DNA of 28,392 nucleotides from Clostridium sp. (GCA_003539755.1 DPOH01000282.1:12715-41106), one strand, 5' to 3'. Shown: positions 6,793 to 14,833, numbered from the stretch's first letter. The notes: a model not told the origin generated them from the letters alone. Translations and numbers: made by a program.

Positions 6793-9379
6793 AGGACAAA
6801 ATATATATTCTCATAAAAAATGTATAAGAATTGATGTTGATTTGGAAGGATATTATGAAATACCAAGTAAAGATATACCAAATTTTAATTTTAATTTAAT
6901 AAAACTTATACCCGAATTAAATGAGCATAGATGTGGCATTGATGAAACAGGTGGTTTTGTTAAAAGGTTAAATGAAGGAACATATCTAGCTCATGTGTGT
7001 GAGCATATGATAATAGCTATTCAAAATAGGTTGGGAATTGATGTTGCGTATGGAAAGGCAAGAGAAATTGAAGGAGATTATTATTATATAATAGTTCAGT
7101 ATGAATATAAAAATACTGCGCTAAAAGTATGTGAATTAGCTGTTGATGTTATAAATTCATTTATAAAATGTATTCCTATTAACTTTGAGGAAAGATTAAA
7201 TATAATAAGAAAAATTCTTGTTCAAGAACAAATGGGACCTAGTACTAAAGCTATCTGCCGTGCAGCAGAAGAATATAATCTTCCTGTTACTGAACTTTAT
7301 GATAGTGGTATTTATCAAATTGGATATGGAAAAAAGGGAAGAATAATAGAAGCAGCTATTGGGCAGAAAACAAGCTGTGTAGGTGTAGATATTTCTTGCG
7401 ATAAACTTTTAACCAAACACTTATTACAAAGTCAAAATATTCCTGTATCAGAAGGTAATAAAATAAATAATAGTATAGATGCATTAAGACAAGCAGAATA
7501 TATTGGATATCCTGTGGTTTTAAAACCTAGGTTTGGAAGTAAGGGGAAAAATGTAATTCTTAATATACAAAATGAAAAGGAACTTATTAATTCATATATT
7601 GATTTAAGAAAGAAACAAAAGGATATTATAATTGAACGTTATTTTAAAGGAAATGATTATAGAGTATGTGTTGTAAATTATAAAGTGGTAGCTGTATCTT
7701 TAAGGGTAAAACCATTCGTAATAGGAAATGGCAAAGAAAATTTGAAAATGCTAATAAGCAAACTTAATAAAGATGACCTAAGAGGTGAGGACCATGAGAA
7801 ACCTCTTACAAAAATAAAATTTGATGAAGAACTTATGAGGTGTCTGGAAAAGCAGAACATTACATTAGACTATATTCCTAAGGTTGATGAAAAAATTATT
7901 CTTAGAGAAAATGCAAATTTATCAACAGGAGGATTTGCAATAGATTGTACTGATGAAATTTGTAAAGAAAATATAGATTATTGTATACGAAGTGCAAAAA
8001 TATTAGGAATTGATTTATGTGGAGTAGATATTTGTACTGAGGATATAAGTATACCTATAAGTGATAATAATGGAATAGTTATGGAAGTTAATGCAGCTCC
8101 AGGTATAAGAATGCACCATTTTCCCTCAAAAGGCAAGAAAAGAAATGTTGGTAAAGCTATTGTAGATATGCTATATGATGAAAAACCAAAGAATATACCT
8201 GTTATTTCAGTAACAGGAACAAATGGAAAAACTACAACTGTGAGATTAATTGCCTATGTGTTAAGAAAAATGGGATACAATATTGGAATGACTAGTACTG
8301 ATGGTATTTATTTAAATGATAAATGTATTCACCATGGAGATGATTCTGGATTTAATAGTGCAAAGACTATATTGTTAAATCCAGATGTTGATGTAGCAGT
8401 TTTAGAAACAGCAAGAGGAGGAATAATACGAAAAGGCCTAGCTTATAATATAGCTGATATAGGGGTGATTACAAATATAACAAATGATCATTTAGGAAAT
8501 GACGGTGTAAATTCCATGGAAGAGTTATGTTTTGTAAAATCTCTTGTGGCTGAAGCTATAAAAGATGATGGATTTGCAATCATAAATGCTGATGATAAGT
8601 ATAGTAAAACTATTATTAATAGAATAAAGTCTAATATAATATATTTCTCAAAATCAAATAAGAATGAGTTGATTTTGAAAAATATACAGGATGGAAAAAA
8701 AGCAGTATTTATTGAAGATGATTCAATAGTTATGGTAAATAATAAAAAGAAATATAAGTTAATAGACATAAAAGATATTTCTATATCAGTTAATGGTAAT
8801 TTGGAATATAACATTGAAAATGCAATGGCAGCAAGTGCTGCACTTTTAGGATTAAACGTAGATTATTGTATGATAGAAAAAGGATTGAAGTCATTTAAAT
8901 CTGATAGTAAAGATAATAGTGGAAGATTCAATATCTATGACTATAACGGAAGAAAAATAATATTAGATTATGGACATAATATAGAAGGTTATAGAGCAGT
9001 TATATCCTCTCTTAATAAGATGAAAAAGAATAATAATCTTATTGGAGTAATAGGGATACCTGGAGACAGAGAAGATACTGTAGCTTATGAAGTAGGAAAG
9101 ATATGTGCTGAGGGGCTTGATAAAATAGTAATTAAAGAAGATAAAGATAAAAGAGGAAGAAAGCCTGGTGAAATTGCAGAATTATTAAAAAAGGGTATAT
9201 TAAAAAATAAAAAAGATTGTAATTTAAGTATATGTCTTGATGAGATTCAAGCTTTGGATTATGCTGTGAATATAAGTAAAAAAGATGATATAATCGTTGT
9301 GTTTTATGAAAAACTTAACTGCTTAGTTGAATATATTAATGATGATATGCAAAAATATGATAAAGTATATAAGGCGTAG
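6764..9379 (+). CDS. cphA: Cyanophycin synthetase
   Basis: The 871-residue enzyme adds Asp and Arg alternately to build cyanophycin, using ATP. The domains in order are an N-terminal domain (1-about 160), an ATP-grasp domain (about 210-470, with VLKPRFGSKGKNVIL and the metal-binding VMEVNAAPGIRMH), and a Mur-ligase-like domain with the P-loop VTGTNGKTTT (about 484-493), the EtaRGGI block, and a C-terminal Mur-ligase segment. All key blocks are present and length is typical for CphA. I choose the ATG at 6764. The in-frame TTG at 6743 overlaps the AGGAGG ribosome site (6746-6751), which lies inside cphB 12 nt before the ATG. The 29-bp overlap implies translational coupling with cphB. In C. perfringens, cyanophycin has been implicated in spore assembly, which fits this spore-gene neighbourhood. 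Confidence 0.95.
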   Translation: MKITQKRVYEGQNIYSHKKCIRIDVDLEGYYEIPSKDIPNFNFNLIKLIPELNEHRCGIDETGGFVKRLNEGTYLAHVCEHMIIAIQNRLGIDVAYGKAREIEGDYYYIIVQYEYKNTALKVCELAVDVINSFIKCIPINFEERLNIIRKILVQEQMGPSTKAICRAAEEYNLPVTELYDSGIYQIGYGKKGRIIEAAIGQKTSCVGVDISCDKLLTKHLLQSQNIPVSEGNKINNSIDALRQAEYIGYPVVLKPRFGSKGKNVILNIQNEKELINSYIDLRKKQKDIIIERYFKGNDYRVCVVNYKVVAVSLRVKPFVIGNGKENLKMLISKLNKDDLRGEDHEKPLTKIKFDEELMRCLEKQNITLDYIPKVDEKIILRENANLSTGGFAIDCTDEICKENIDYCIRSAKILGIDLCGVDICTEDISIPISDNNGIVMEVNAAPGIRMHHFPSKGKKRNVGKAIVDMLYDEKPKNIPVISVTGTNGKTTTVRLIAYVLRKMGYNIGMTSTDGIYLNDKCIHHGDDSGFNSAKTILLNPDVDVAVLETARGGIIRKGLAYNIADIGVITNITNDHLGNDGVNSMEELCFVKSLVAEAIKDDGFAIINADDKYSKTIINRIKSNIIYFSKSNKNELILKNIQDGKKAVFIEDDSIVMVNNKKKYKLIDIKDISISVNGNLEYNIENAMAASAALLGLNVDYCMIEKGLKSFKSDSKDNSGRFNIYDYNGRKIILDYGHNIEGYRAVISSLNKMKKNNNLIGVIGIPGDREDTVAYEVGKICAEGLDKIVIKEDKDKRGRKPGEIAELLKKGILKNKKDCNLSICLDEIQALDYAVNISKKDDIIVVFYEKLNCLVEYINDDMQKYDKVYKA

Positions 9380-9406
9380 ATTAGATTTAATTCCCTACAT
9401 ATGCAT

Positions 9407-9435
9407 TAGACAGGATATTTCACCTATGATAAAAT
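9407..9435 (+). promoter_or_regulatory. sigma-A promoter of ispE
   Basis: TAGACA (9407-9412), 17 nt, then TAAAAT (9430-9435), preceded by TGA so the -10 is extended. Transcription would start near 9442, 28 nt before the ispE ATG. It gives ispE its own vegetative promoter apart from cphBA. Confidence 0.65.
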
Positions 9436-9469
9436 GTTATTAATTAATGTAAGGAAAGGACATATAAGT

Positions 9470-10312
9470 ATGAAAATTAAGGCCTATGCCAAAATTAATA
9501 TTGCATTAGATGTTGTAGGAAAAAGAGATGATGGATATCATTTATTAAAAATGATTATGCAGACTATAGATTTATACGACATAATTGAATTAGAAAAGTG
9601 TGATTCCGGAATTAATTTAAAGTGCAATAAGCATTATGTACCTACAGATAATAAGAATTTAGCGTATAAAGCTGCAAAGCTATTTATGGAAGCTTACTCA
9701 ATAACAAGTGGTGTAAATATTAATATAATCAAGAATATTCCAGTATCAGCAGGTCTTGCAGGAGGAAGTACTGATGCTGCAGCGGTAATAAAATTAATGA
9801 ATAAATTATTTAATATAAATGCTGCTGATGATGAATTAGAAAAAATAGCTTTAAAGATTGGGGCTGATGTGCCATATTGTATTAATGGTGGAACAGCATT
9901 ATGTGAAGGAATTGGTGAAAAAATAACTAAACTTAAACCTTTTAAAGATAAAATTGTGGTTTTAGTAAAACCACCTTTTGGAGTATCAACTAAAGAAGTG
10001 TATAAAGCATTTGATTTATCAAAAGTTGTTTTTCATCCAAAAACTAATGACATTATTAAAGCTATGGAAAATGATGATGTATATTTTGTGGCTAACAATA
10101 TGAGAAATTTATTAGAAAATGTTACACTTAAAAAGCATAAAGTAATATCTAATATAAAAGCTGATATGAACGAAAATGGTGCAATTTCAAGTATGATGAG
10201 TGGAAGTGGGCCTACTGTTTTTGCCTTTTTTGATGATATGTTTAAAGCACAAAAGTGTTATGATGAAATGAAAAAGAAAATTAAAGATGTATATATAACA
10301 AGGACTATATAA
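9470..10312 (+). CDS. ispE: 4-diphosphocytidyl-2-C-methyl-D-erythritol kinase
   Basis: The 280-residue GHMP kinase phosphorylates CDP-methylerythritol in the non-mevalonate (MEP) isoprenoid pathway. It begins MKIKAYAKINIALDVVGKRDDGYHLL with the conserved Lys-Asn of the substrate site. The ATP-binding GHMP motif is PVSAGLAGGSTDAA (about 90-103), and motif 3 is MMSGSGPTVFAFF near 243-255. The ATG at 9470 is preceded by AAGGAAAGGA. An in-frame TTG at 9434 sits inside the predicted -10 and is rejected as the start. The order ispE-spoIIR is common in clostridia. Length and motifs indicate a functional enzyme. Confidence 0.95.
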   Translation: MKIKAYAKINIALDVVGKRDDGYHLLKMIMQTIDLYDIIELEKCDSGINLKCNKHYVPTDNKNLAYKAAKLFMEAYSITSGVNINIIKNIPVSAGLAGGSTDAAAVIKLMNKLFNINAADDELEKIALKIGADVPYCINGGTALCEGIGEKITKLKPFKDKIVVLVKPPFGVSTKEVYKAFDLSKVVFHPKTNDIIKAMENDDVYFVANNMRNLLENVTLKKHKVISNIKADMNENGAISSMMSGSGPTVFAFFDDMFKAQKCYDEMKKKIKDVYITRTI

Positions 10313-10333
10313 TTTATAAATAAATATTCTTAT

Positions 10334-10362
10334 GTATAAAAAACCCCTATGTGGTAATAATT
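10334..10362 (+). promoter_or_regulatory. probable sigma-F promoter of spoIIR
   Basis: GTATA (10334-10338), 14 nt, then GGTAATAATT (10353-10362). The forespore sigma-F consensus is GyATA, about 15 nt, GGnnAnAnTR. All defined positions fit except the final R. spoIIR is a classic sigma-F target. Predicted transcription starts near 10368-10370, just upstream of the ribosome site. Confidence 0.6.
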
Positions 10363-10380
10363 TAAGCTACAAGGGGGTTT
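10341..10380 (+). promoter_or_regulatory. hairpin that sequesters the spoIIR ribosome binding site
   Basis: The left arm 10341-10354 (AAACCCCTATGTGG) pairs with 10367-10380 (CTACAAGGGGGTTT): 14 positions, one A-A mismatch, two G-U pairs, and a 12-nt loop. The right arm contains the whole Shine-Dalgarno AAGGGGG (10371-10377), 7 nt before the spoIIR ATG. The hairpin may also serve as a weak ispE terminator, although only TTTAATT follows. Confidence 0.7.
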
Positions 10381-10384
10381 AATT

Positions 10385-11098
10385 ATGAGAAAAGAAACAG
10401 TTTTTATAGTATTATTAAGTGTGTTATTATTTATATCTAATATATTAAGTGGATGTGCTGGTGTTATATTAAGTGCAAAAACTCTAAATAATAATTGTAA
10501 TTCTAATACAGGTATTAATGTCAAAGTATTAGATTATGATAAAGTAAAGAATTCATTGATAAGGTTTCATGTAATTGCTAATAGTGACAGTAATGAAGAT
10601 CAGAATTTAAAGATAAAAGTAAAAAATCAAATTATTGATTATTTATATCCTTATTTGAATGATTCTAAATCGTTAGATGAATCTAGAGAAATAATTAAAT
10701 CTAATATATCAGAAGTTAAGAAGATAGCAGAAAAAGTTATAAAAGATAATAATTATAATTATGATGTTAAAATTCAGTTGTCACGAGAAAACTTTCCAGA
10801 AAAGTCTTATGGTAATATAGTATTGCCACAAGGAAATTATGAGGCTTTTAGAATAATTATTGGAAGTGGACAAGGGAAAAACTGGTGGTGTGTTATGTTT
10901 CCGCCTTTATGTTTTGTAGATGAATCTAAAGCTGAAGTGGAATATGATAAGGTAGAAGAAAGAATAAATTCAGAAAGTAAATTAAATAATGTCAGTAATG
11001 ATGAAAAAATAGAATTAGATGAACAGAAAAGTGAATCTGATAATTGTGTACAAATAAAATTTAAGTTTATTGAAATAATTGAAAAATTATTTAACTAG
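10385..11098 (+). CDS. spoIIR: Stage II sporulation protein R, forespore signal for sigma-E activation
   Basis: The 237-residue protein is SpoIIR, made in the forespore and exported across the septum, where it triggers SpoIIGA to process pro-sigma-E in the mother cell. The family core LIRFHVIANSDSNEDQNLKI (about 58-77) and the conserved WWCVMFPPLCF (about 175-185) are clear. Residues 5-21 form a hydrophobic export segment. LSGC at 21-24 matches a lipobox, so it may be membrane-anchored through a lipidated Cys24 instead of freely secreted. The C-terminal tail (about 195-237) is charged and low in complexity. The strong SD AAGGGGG is 7 nt before the ATG but sits in a hairpin. The next gene starts only 12 nt after the stop codon. 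Confidence 0.93.
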   Translation: MRKETVFIVLLSVLLFISNILSGCAGVILSAKTLNNNCNSNTGINVKVLDYDKVKNSLIRFHVIANSDSNEDQNLKIKVKNQIIDYLYPYLNDSKSLDESREIIKSNISEVKKIAEKVIKDNNYNYDVKIQLSRENFPEKSYGNIVLPQGNYEAFRIIIGSGQGKNWWCVMFPPLCFVDESKAEVEYDKVEERINSESKLNNVSNDEKIELDEQKSESDNCVQIKFKFIEIIEKLFN

Positions 11099-11110
11099 GG
11101 GGAGTATCAT

Positions 11111-12100
11111 ATGACAAGAGCATTAGCGATGGTATCAGGAGGTCTTGATAGTATATTAGCAGCTAAGCTGATTAAAGAACAAGGAATAGAAGTAATAGGA
11201 ATATGTTTTAGATCATATTTTTTTAATGAAGAAAATGCAAAGAGAATGACTAAACAAATAGGCATTCCATTAGAAGTTGTAGATTTTTCAAAAGAACATT
11301 TTGATATGGTTAAGCATCCAGATCATGGATGGGGAAAAAATATGAACCCATGTATTGACTGTCATGCTATGATGATGAGATATTCAGGAGAATTATTAAA
11401 AAAATTCAATGCTGATTTCATAATTACAGGAGAAGTTCTTAATCAAAGACCAATGTCTCAAAATAGATCAGCATTAGATATTGTAAAAAAACAATCTGGG
11501 TTTAGCGATAAGATATTAAGACCACTTTGCGCTAAGAATCTAAAGCCAACTCAAATGGAAATTGATGGTTTGGTTGATAGAGAACAATTATTAGATATAT
11601 CGGGAAGAAATAGAAAACCACAAATGGCATTGGCTGAAAAGTGGGGAATAAAGGATTATCCATCTCCAGCAGGAGGATGTAAGCTAACTGATCCGAATTA
11701 TTCTATAAGATTAAAAGAAGTTTTGGATAGAAAAAAAGAAGTTTCAGAGAAAGATATTAATTTATTAAAGTATGGAAGACATTTTGTTACAGAAAATAAT
11801 ACAAAGATAATAGTATCAAGAACAGCAGAAGAAGGAAAATGTCTAAAAGAATTATTAAATTCTAATGACCTTATGTTTATGCCTATAAACTTTACTGGTG
11901 CGATGGTAATAATTCCGGAAGGAAATATTCCAAATGAAGATGATATTATAATTGCATGTAAATTAGCAGTTAGATATAGTAAAGGAAAAGATCAAGAAGA
12001 AGTTGAGGTTAAGTTCGGGCATGTTTCCACTAATTTCAATGAAACTAGATCTGTAAGCGCTATAACTCAAGAAGAAGCAGATAAGTATAATGTAAATTAA
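11111..12100 (+). CDS. PP-loop ATP pyrophosphatase, tRNA thiolation-like (MnmA/ThiI-related, NFACT-R/DUF814-type C-terminus)
   Basis: The 329-residue protein opens with the PP-loop AMVSGGLDSILAAKL (about 6-20), which adenylates an RNA or small-molecule substrate. PCIDCH (about 80-85) supplies a Cys pair at the position used for metal or persulfide chemistry in MnmA-like enzymes. The middle block includes SPAGGCKLTDPNYS (about 185-198), and the C-terminal third (LLKYGRHFV...) resembles the DUF814/NFACT-R module. These features place it among COG0482-type thiouridylase-like proteins, often loosely annotated as ThiI or TrmU. The actual substrate is unknown; tRNA thiolation is an inference. The ATG at 11111 follows GGGGGAG with 6 nt spacing, and the SD overlaps the spoIIR stop, suggesting co-translation with spoIIR. 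Confidence 0.75.
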   Translation: MTRALAMVSGGLDSILAAKLIKEQGIEVIGICFRSYFFNEENAKRMTKQIGIPLEVVDFSKEHFDMVKHPDHGWGKNMNPCIDCHAMMMRYSGELLKKFNADFIITGEVLNQRPMSQNRSALDIVKKQSGFSDKILRPLCAKNLKPTQMEIDGLVDREQLLDISGRNRKPQMALAEKWGIKDYPSPAGGCKLTDPNYSIRLKEVLDRKKEVSEKDINLLKYGRHFVTENNTKIIVSRTAEEGKCLKELLNSNDLMFMPINFTGAMVIIPEGNIPNEDDIIIACKLAVRYSKGKDQEEVEVKFGHVSTNFNETRSVSAITQEEADKYNVN

Positions 12101-12126
12101 CATGTCTAAAGAAGTGGAGGAATAAG

Positions 12127-12540
12127 ATGAATAAAAAAGCAGTGATTACTGTTAAGAGTAACATATCGGTTGAAGAAGAATTTATTGAAGTAATAACTCC
12201 AGGTATTTTTACAGTGTTAAAAAATGGTTTCAAAGTTGAATATGAAGAAACTAAGCTTTCGGGAATGGAAGGCACCAAAACAACAATGTTTATAAGGAAA
12301 AATTCATTTCAACTTATGAGACGTGGAAGTACTGAGACAAAAATGATTTTTGATAAAAGTAATCAATCTATGTCATTATATAAAACTCCATATGGAAATA
12401 TGGCAATAACTATAGATACAAAACATATAAAGATTGATGTTGATGAAAATGGAGGAGATATACATATAATATATACTCTATTAATAGAAGATCAACAAAG
12501 AATTGAAACTGATTTGAAAGTAAACATAAATGTTGTATAA
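12127..12540 (+). CDS. DUF1934 (YwiB-like) beta-barrel protein
   Basis: The 137-residue soluble protein matches the DUF1934/YwiB family of small lipocalin-like beta barrels with unknown function. Visible family traits are the N-terminal VITVKSNIS, the central YEETKLSGMEGTKTTMFI (about 38-55), LMRRGS, and the repeating beta strands up to DLKVNINVV. It has no signal peptide. GTGGAGG lies 8 nt before the ATG at 12127, and the gene follows the PP-loop gene by 26 nt, so the two are probably one transcript closed by the terminator at 12556. In Bacillus the homologue sits near argS, so the neighbourhood gives no firm clue to function. Confidence 0.75.
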   Translation: MNKKAVITVKSNISVEEEFIEVITPGIFTVLKNGFKVEYEETKLSGMEGTKTTMFIRKNSFQLMRRGSTETKMIFDKSNQSMSLYKTPYGNMAITIDTKHIKIDVDENGGDIHIIYTLLIEDQQRIETDLKVNINVV

Positions 12541-12555
12541 TAAGATATAAAAGAT

Positions 12556-12587
12556 GAACTACTAATAATATTAGTGGTTCTTTTTTT
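12556..12587 (+). terminator. terminator after the DUF1934 gene
   Basis: GAACTACTAAT (12556-12566) pairs with ATTAGTGGTTC (12570-12580), with one G-U and a 3-nt loop, followed by seven Ts (12581-12587). Confidence 0.92.
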
Positions 12588-12658
12588 ATTGTTTAAAATT
12601 GGTATATAGAGGTAATAATATTTTTAAAAGATAAATTATATTTTAAGAGGTATTGGAA

Positions 12659-12991
12659 TTGGAAAATAAATTATATTACAATGAAATAATTGATTATATG
12701 TGTAGGTATTATGATGTTACAAGTGAAGAATTAATTGAAGTATTAAATACTAAAGAAAATATATATATTTTTTTATTACTTTTAAAAAAGCATAATTGTT
12801 TGAATGTAAAAAGATTAAAAGATAAATATAAATTTCAAGAAAAAATAAGGATTAAGAATAGATTGCAGAAAGCTGAAGAAATGCTACTTATCAATACTTT
12901 TTTCAGAGAAAAATATTTTAGGATAGAAAATTATATTGAAAAAAATTATGCCAACGCAAAAAAAACACTAGATATTAATAATAATATGTGA
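12659..12991 (+). CDS. Hypothetical small helical, basic protein upstream of pyrG
   Basis: I do not recognise this 110-residue protein. It is rich in Lys, Asn, Tyr and Ile, is predicted largely helical, and has a short hydrophobic stretch (IYIFLLLL, about 36-43) too short for a membrane span. Its middle (about 48-75) is strongly basic (KRLKDKYKFQEKIRIKNR), which could bind nucleic acid. The start is uncertain: the TTG at 12659 has AAGAGG 8 nt upstream and is preferred over the in-frame TTG at 12653, which is only 2 nt from it. Codon use matches its neighbours. It lies between a terminator and pyrG, so it may be monocistronic or sit in the pyrG transcript. No terminator is clear after it. Confidence 0.6.
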   Translation: MENKLYYNEIIDYMCRYYDVTSEELIEVLNTKENIYIFLLLLKKHNCLNVKRLKDKYKFQEKIRIKNRLQKAEEMLLINTFFREKYFRIENYIEKNYANAKKTLDINNNM

Positions 12992-13128
12992 TAGTATTAT
13001 ATCTATGTTGAAATTATGAGCAGCACAAAAAGACCCTCTATTAATTTGGTGGGTAATTTATATTATAGCAATGAATGAAGTTAAAGTCAATAGAAAAATA
13101 ATATATTTTTTTAATATAGGAGGATAAA

Positions 13129-14730
13129 ATGAGCACTAAATATGTTTTCGTTACAGGTGGAGTAGTATCAGGATTAGGAAAGGGAATAACTGCAGCATCC
13201 CTAGGAAGATTATTAAAAAATAGAGGGTTAAGTATATCAATTCAAAAATTTGATCCATATTTAAACGTAGACCCAGGTACAATGAGTCCATATCAACATG
13301 GAGAAGTTTTCGTAACTGATGACGGAGCAGAAACAGATTTAGACTTAGGACACTACGAAAGATTTATAGATGAGAGTTTAAGTAAAAACTCAAATGTTAC
13401 AACTGGTAGAATTTATAGTACAGTTATAGAAAAAGAAAGAAGAGGAGAATATCTTGGAGGAACAGTTCAAGTTATACCTCATATTACTAATGAAATTAAA
13501 GATAAAGTATATCAAGTAGCAAAAGAAAGAGATGTTGATGTTGTAATAACTGAAATAGGTGGTACTGTTGGAGATATTGAATCTCAACCATTCTTAGAAG
13601 CTATAAGACAAATAAAAAGTGAAGCAGGTGCAGAGAATGTATGTTACATACATGTTACTTTAGTACCTTACTTAGGAAAATCAGGTGAGTTAAAGACAAA
13701 ACCAACTCAACATTCAGTTAAGGAATTAAGAACTATTGGTATCCAACCAGATATCATTGTATGTAGAACTGAAAAAGAATTAAATGAAGACTTAAAAGCT
13801 AAAATCGGTTTATTCTGTAATATAGAAGGAAAATCAGTTATTCAAAATCTTGATGCAGATCATTTATATGAAGTTCCATTAATGCTTCATGATGAAGGCT
13901 TAGATAATTTAGTAATAGAAAAGTTACATTTAGGATGTAAAGATATAGACAATTCTGAATGGATTGAAATGGTTAATAGAATAAAAAATCTTAAAGATAA
14001 TGTTGAAATTGCTTTAGTTGGTAAGTATGTAGAATTACATGATGCATATATCTCAGTTGTTGAAGCTTTAAGCCATGGAGGGTATGCAAATGATTCTAAA
14101 GTTAAAATTAGATGGATAAATGCAGAAGATATTGAAAATGGTGATGTTAATGAAATTCTTAAGGGAGTAGATGGTGTATTAGTTCCTGGTGGATTTGGCG
14201 ATAGAGGAGTAGAAGGAAAAATTTCGTCTATCAAATGGGCTAGAGAAAATAAAGTACCTTTCCTTGGAATATGTTTAGGAATGCAATGTGCAGTTATTGA
14301 ATTTACTAGAAATGTGCTTGGATTTGAAGGTGCAAATAGTTCAGAAATAAATCCAGATACAAAATATCCAGTTATAGATTTAATGAATGACCAAAAAGAT
14401 ATTGAAAATCTTGGTGGAACAATGAGACTAGGACAATATCCATGTAAGCTTGATGAAAGCAGTAAATCATTTGATTTATACGGTTCAGACCTTATAAATG
14501 AAAGACATAGACATAGATATGAATTTAACAATACATATAGAGAACAAATAGCTGAAGCTGGAATGAAGATTGCAGGAACAAGCCCTGATAATAGATTAGT
14601 TGAAATAGTAGAAATTGAAGATCATCCATGGTTTGTAGCAGCACAATTCCATCCAGAATTAAAATCAAGACCAAATAAACCACATCCATTATTCAGAGGA
14701 TTTATTGAAGCTGCATTAAAAAATAGATAA
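13129..14730 (+). CDS. pyrG: CTP synthase
   Basis: The 533-residue enzyme aminates UTP to CTP with glutamine and ATP, the last step of de novo pyrimidine nucleotide synthesis. The N-terminal synthetase domain begins KYVFVTGGVVSGLGKGITAASL with the P-loop and continues to about 270. The C-terminal class I glutamine amidotransferase domain has the nucleophile Cys near residue 382 in LGICLGMQCAV and the His/Glu of QFHPELKS near 517. Length is standard. A strong TAGGAGG precedes the ATG. Codon choice looks optimised, as in highly expressed genes. Gram-positive pyrG is often controlled by C-sensing reiterative initiation and attenuation. I looked in the 137-bp leader and found no convincing GGG start or attenuator hairpin. 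Confidence 0.97.
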   Translation: MSTKYVFVTGGVVSGLGKGITAASLGRLLKNRGLSISIQKFDPYLNVDPGTMSPYQHGEVFVTDDGAETDLDLGHYERFIDESLSKNSNVTTGRIYSTVIEKERRGEYLGGTVQVIPHITNEIKDKVYQVAKERDVDVVITEIGGTVGDIESQPFLEAIRQIKSEAGAENVCYIHVTLVPYLGKSGELKTKPTQHSVKELRTIGIQPDIIVCRTEKELNEDLKAKIGLFCNIEGKSVIQNLDADHLYEVPLMLHDEGLDNLVIEKLHLGCKDIDNSEWIEMVNRIKNLKDNVEIALVGKYVELHDAYISVVEALSHGGYANDSKVKIRWINAEDIENGDVNEILKGVDGVLVPGGFGDRGVEGKISSIKWARENKVPFLGICLGMQCAVIEFTRNVLGFEGANSSEINPDTKYPVIDLMNDQKDIENLGGTMRLGQYPCKLDESSKSFDLYGSDLINERHRHRYEFNNTYREQIAEAGMKIAGTSPDNRLVEIVEIEDHPWFVAAQFHPELKSRPNKPHPLFRGFIEAALKNR

Positions 14731-14757
14731 TTCATAATAATGTTGCAAATATAAAAA

Positions 14758-14786
14758 TTGTTTTATGCTAGAATTTAATATATAAT
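14758..14786 (+). promoter_or_regulatory. possible sigma-A promoter of rho
   Basis: TTGTTT (14758-14763), 17 nt, then a perfect TATAAT (14781-14786). The predicted start near 14793 lies just at the edge of the 39-bp palindrome, which would give rho a leader of about 265 nt. The -35 is imperfect. Confidence 0.45.
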
Positions 14787-14794
14787 ATAATTAC

Positions 14795-14833
14795 ATTTTA
14801 AACTGGTAAATTTTAAATTTACCAGTTTAAAAT
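14795..14833 (+). terminator. perfect 39-bp palindrome, probable pyrG terminator or rho leader stem-loop
   Basis: Left arm 14795-14813 and right arm 14815-14833 are perfect 19-nt reverse complements around a single T. The core ACTGGTAAA / TTTACCAGT is flanked by A/T pairs. There is no long T run afterwards, so termination would be weak. It is the only hairpin between pyrG and rho. Confidence 0.6.

Noticed and set aside
8488..8814. 108-codon minus-strand open frame inside cphA
   Set aside because: It is a low-complexity Ile/Ser/Phe translation typical of the reverse complement of AT-rich coding DNA, with no ribosome site or supporting promoter.
13020..13055. Possible C-sensing attenuator or GGG-type initiation leader for pyrG (ACCCTC...GGTGGGT)
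   Set aside because: The stem is only about four solid pairs plus a mismatch, no T run follows, and no sigma-A promoter places a GGG at +1.
13887..14531. Long 214-codon minus-strand open frame inside pyrG
   Set aside because: It is a shadow of the strongly conserved pyrG frame. It has Ser/Pro/Ile-rich translation, no ribosome site and no family resemblance.
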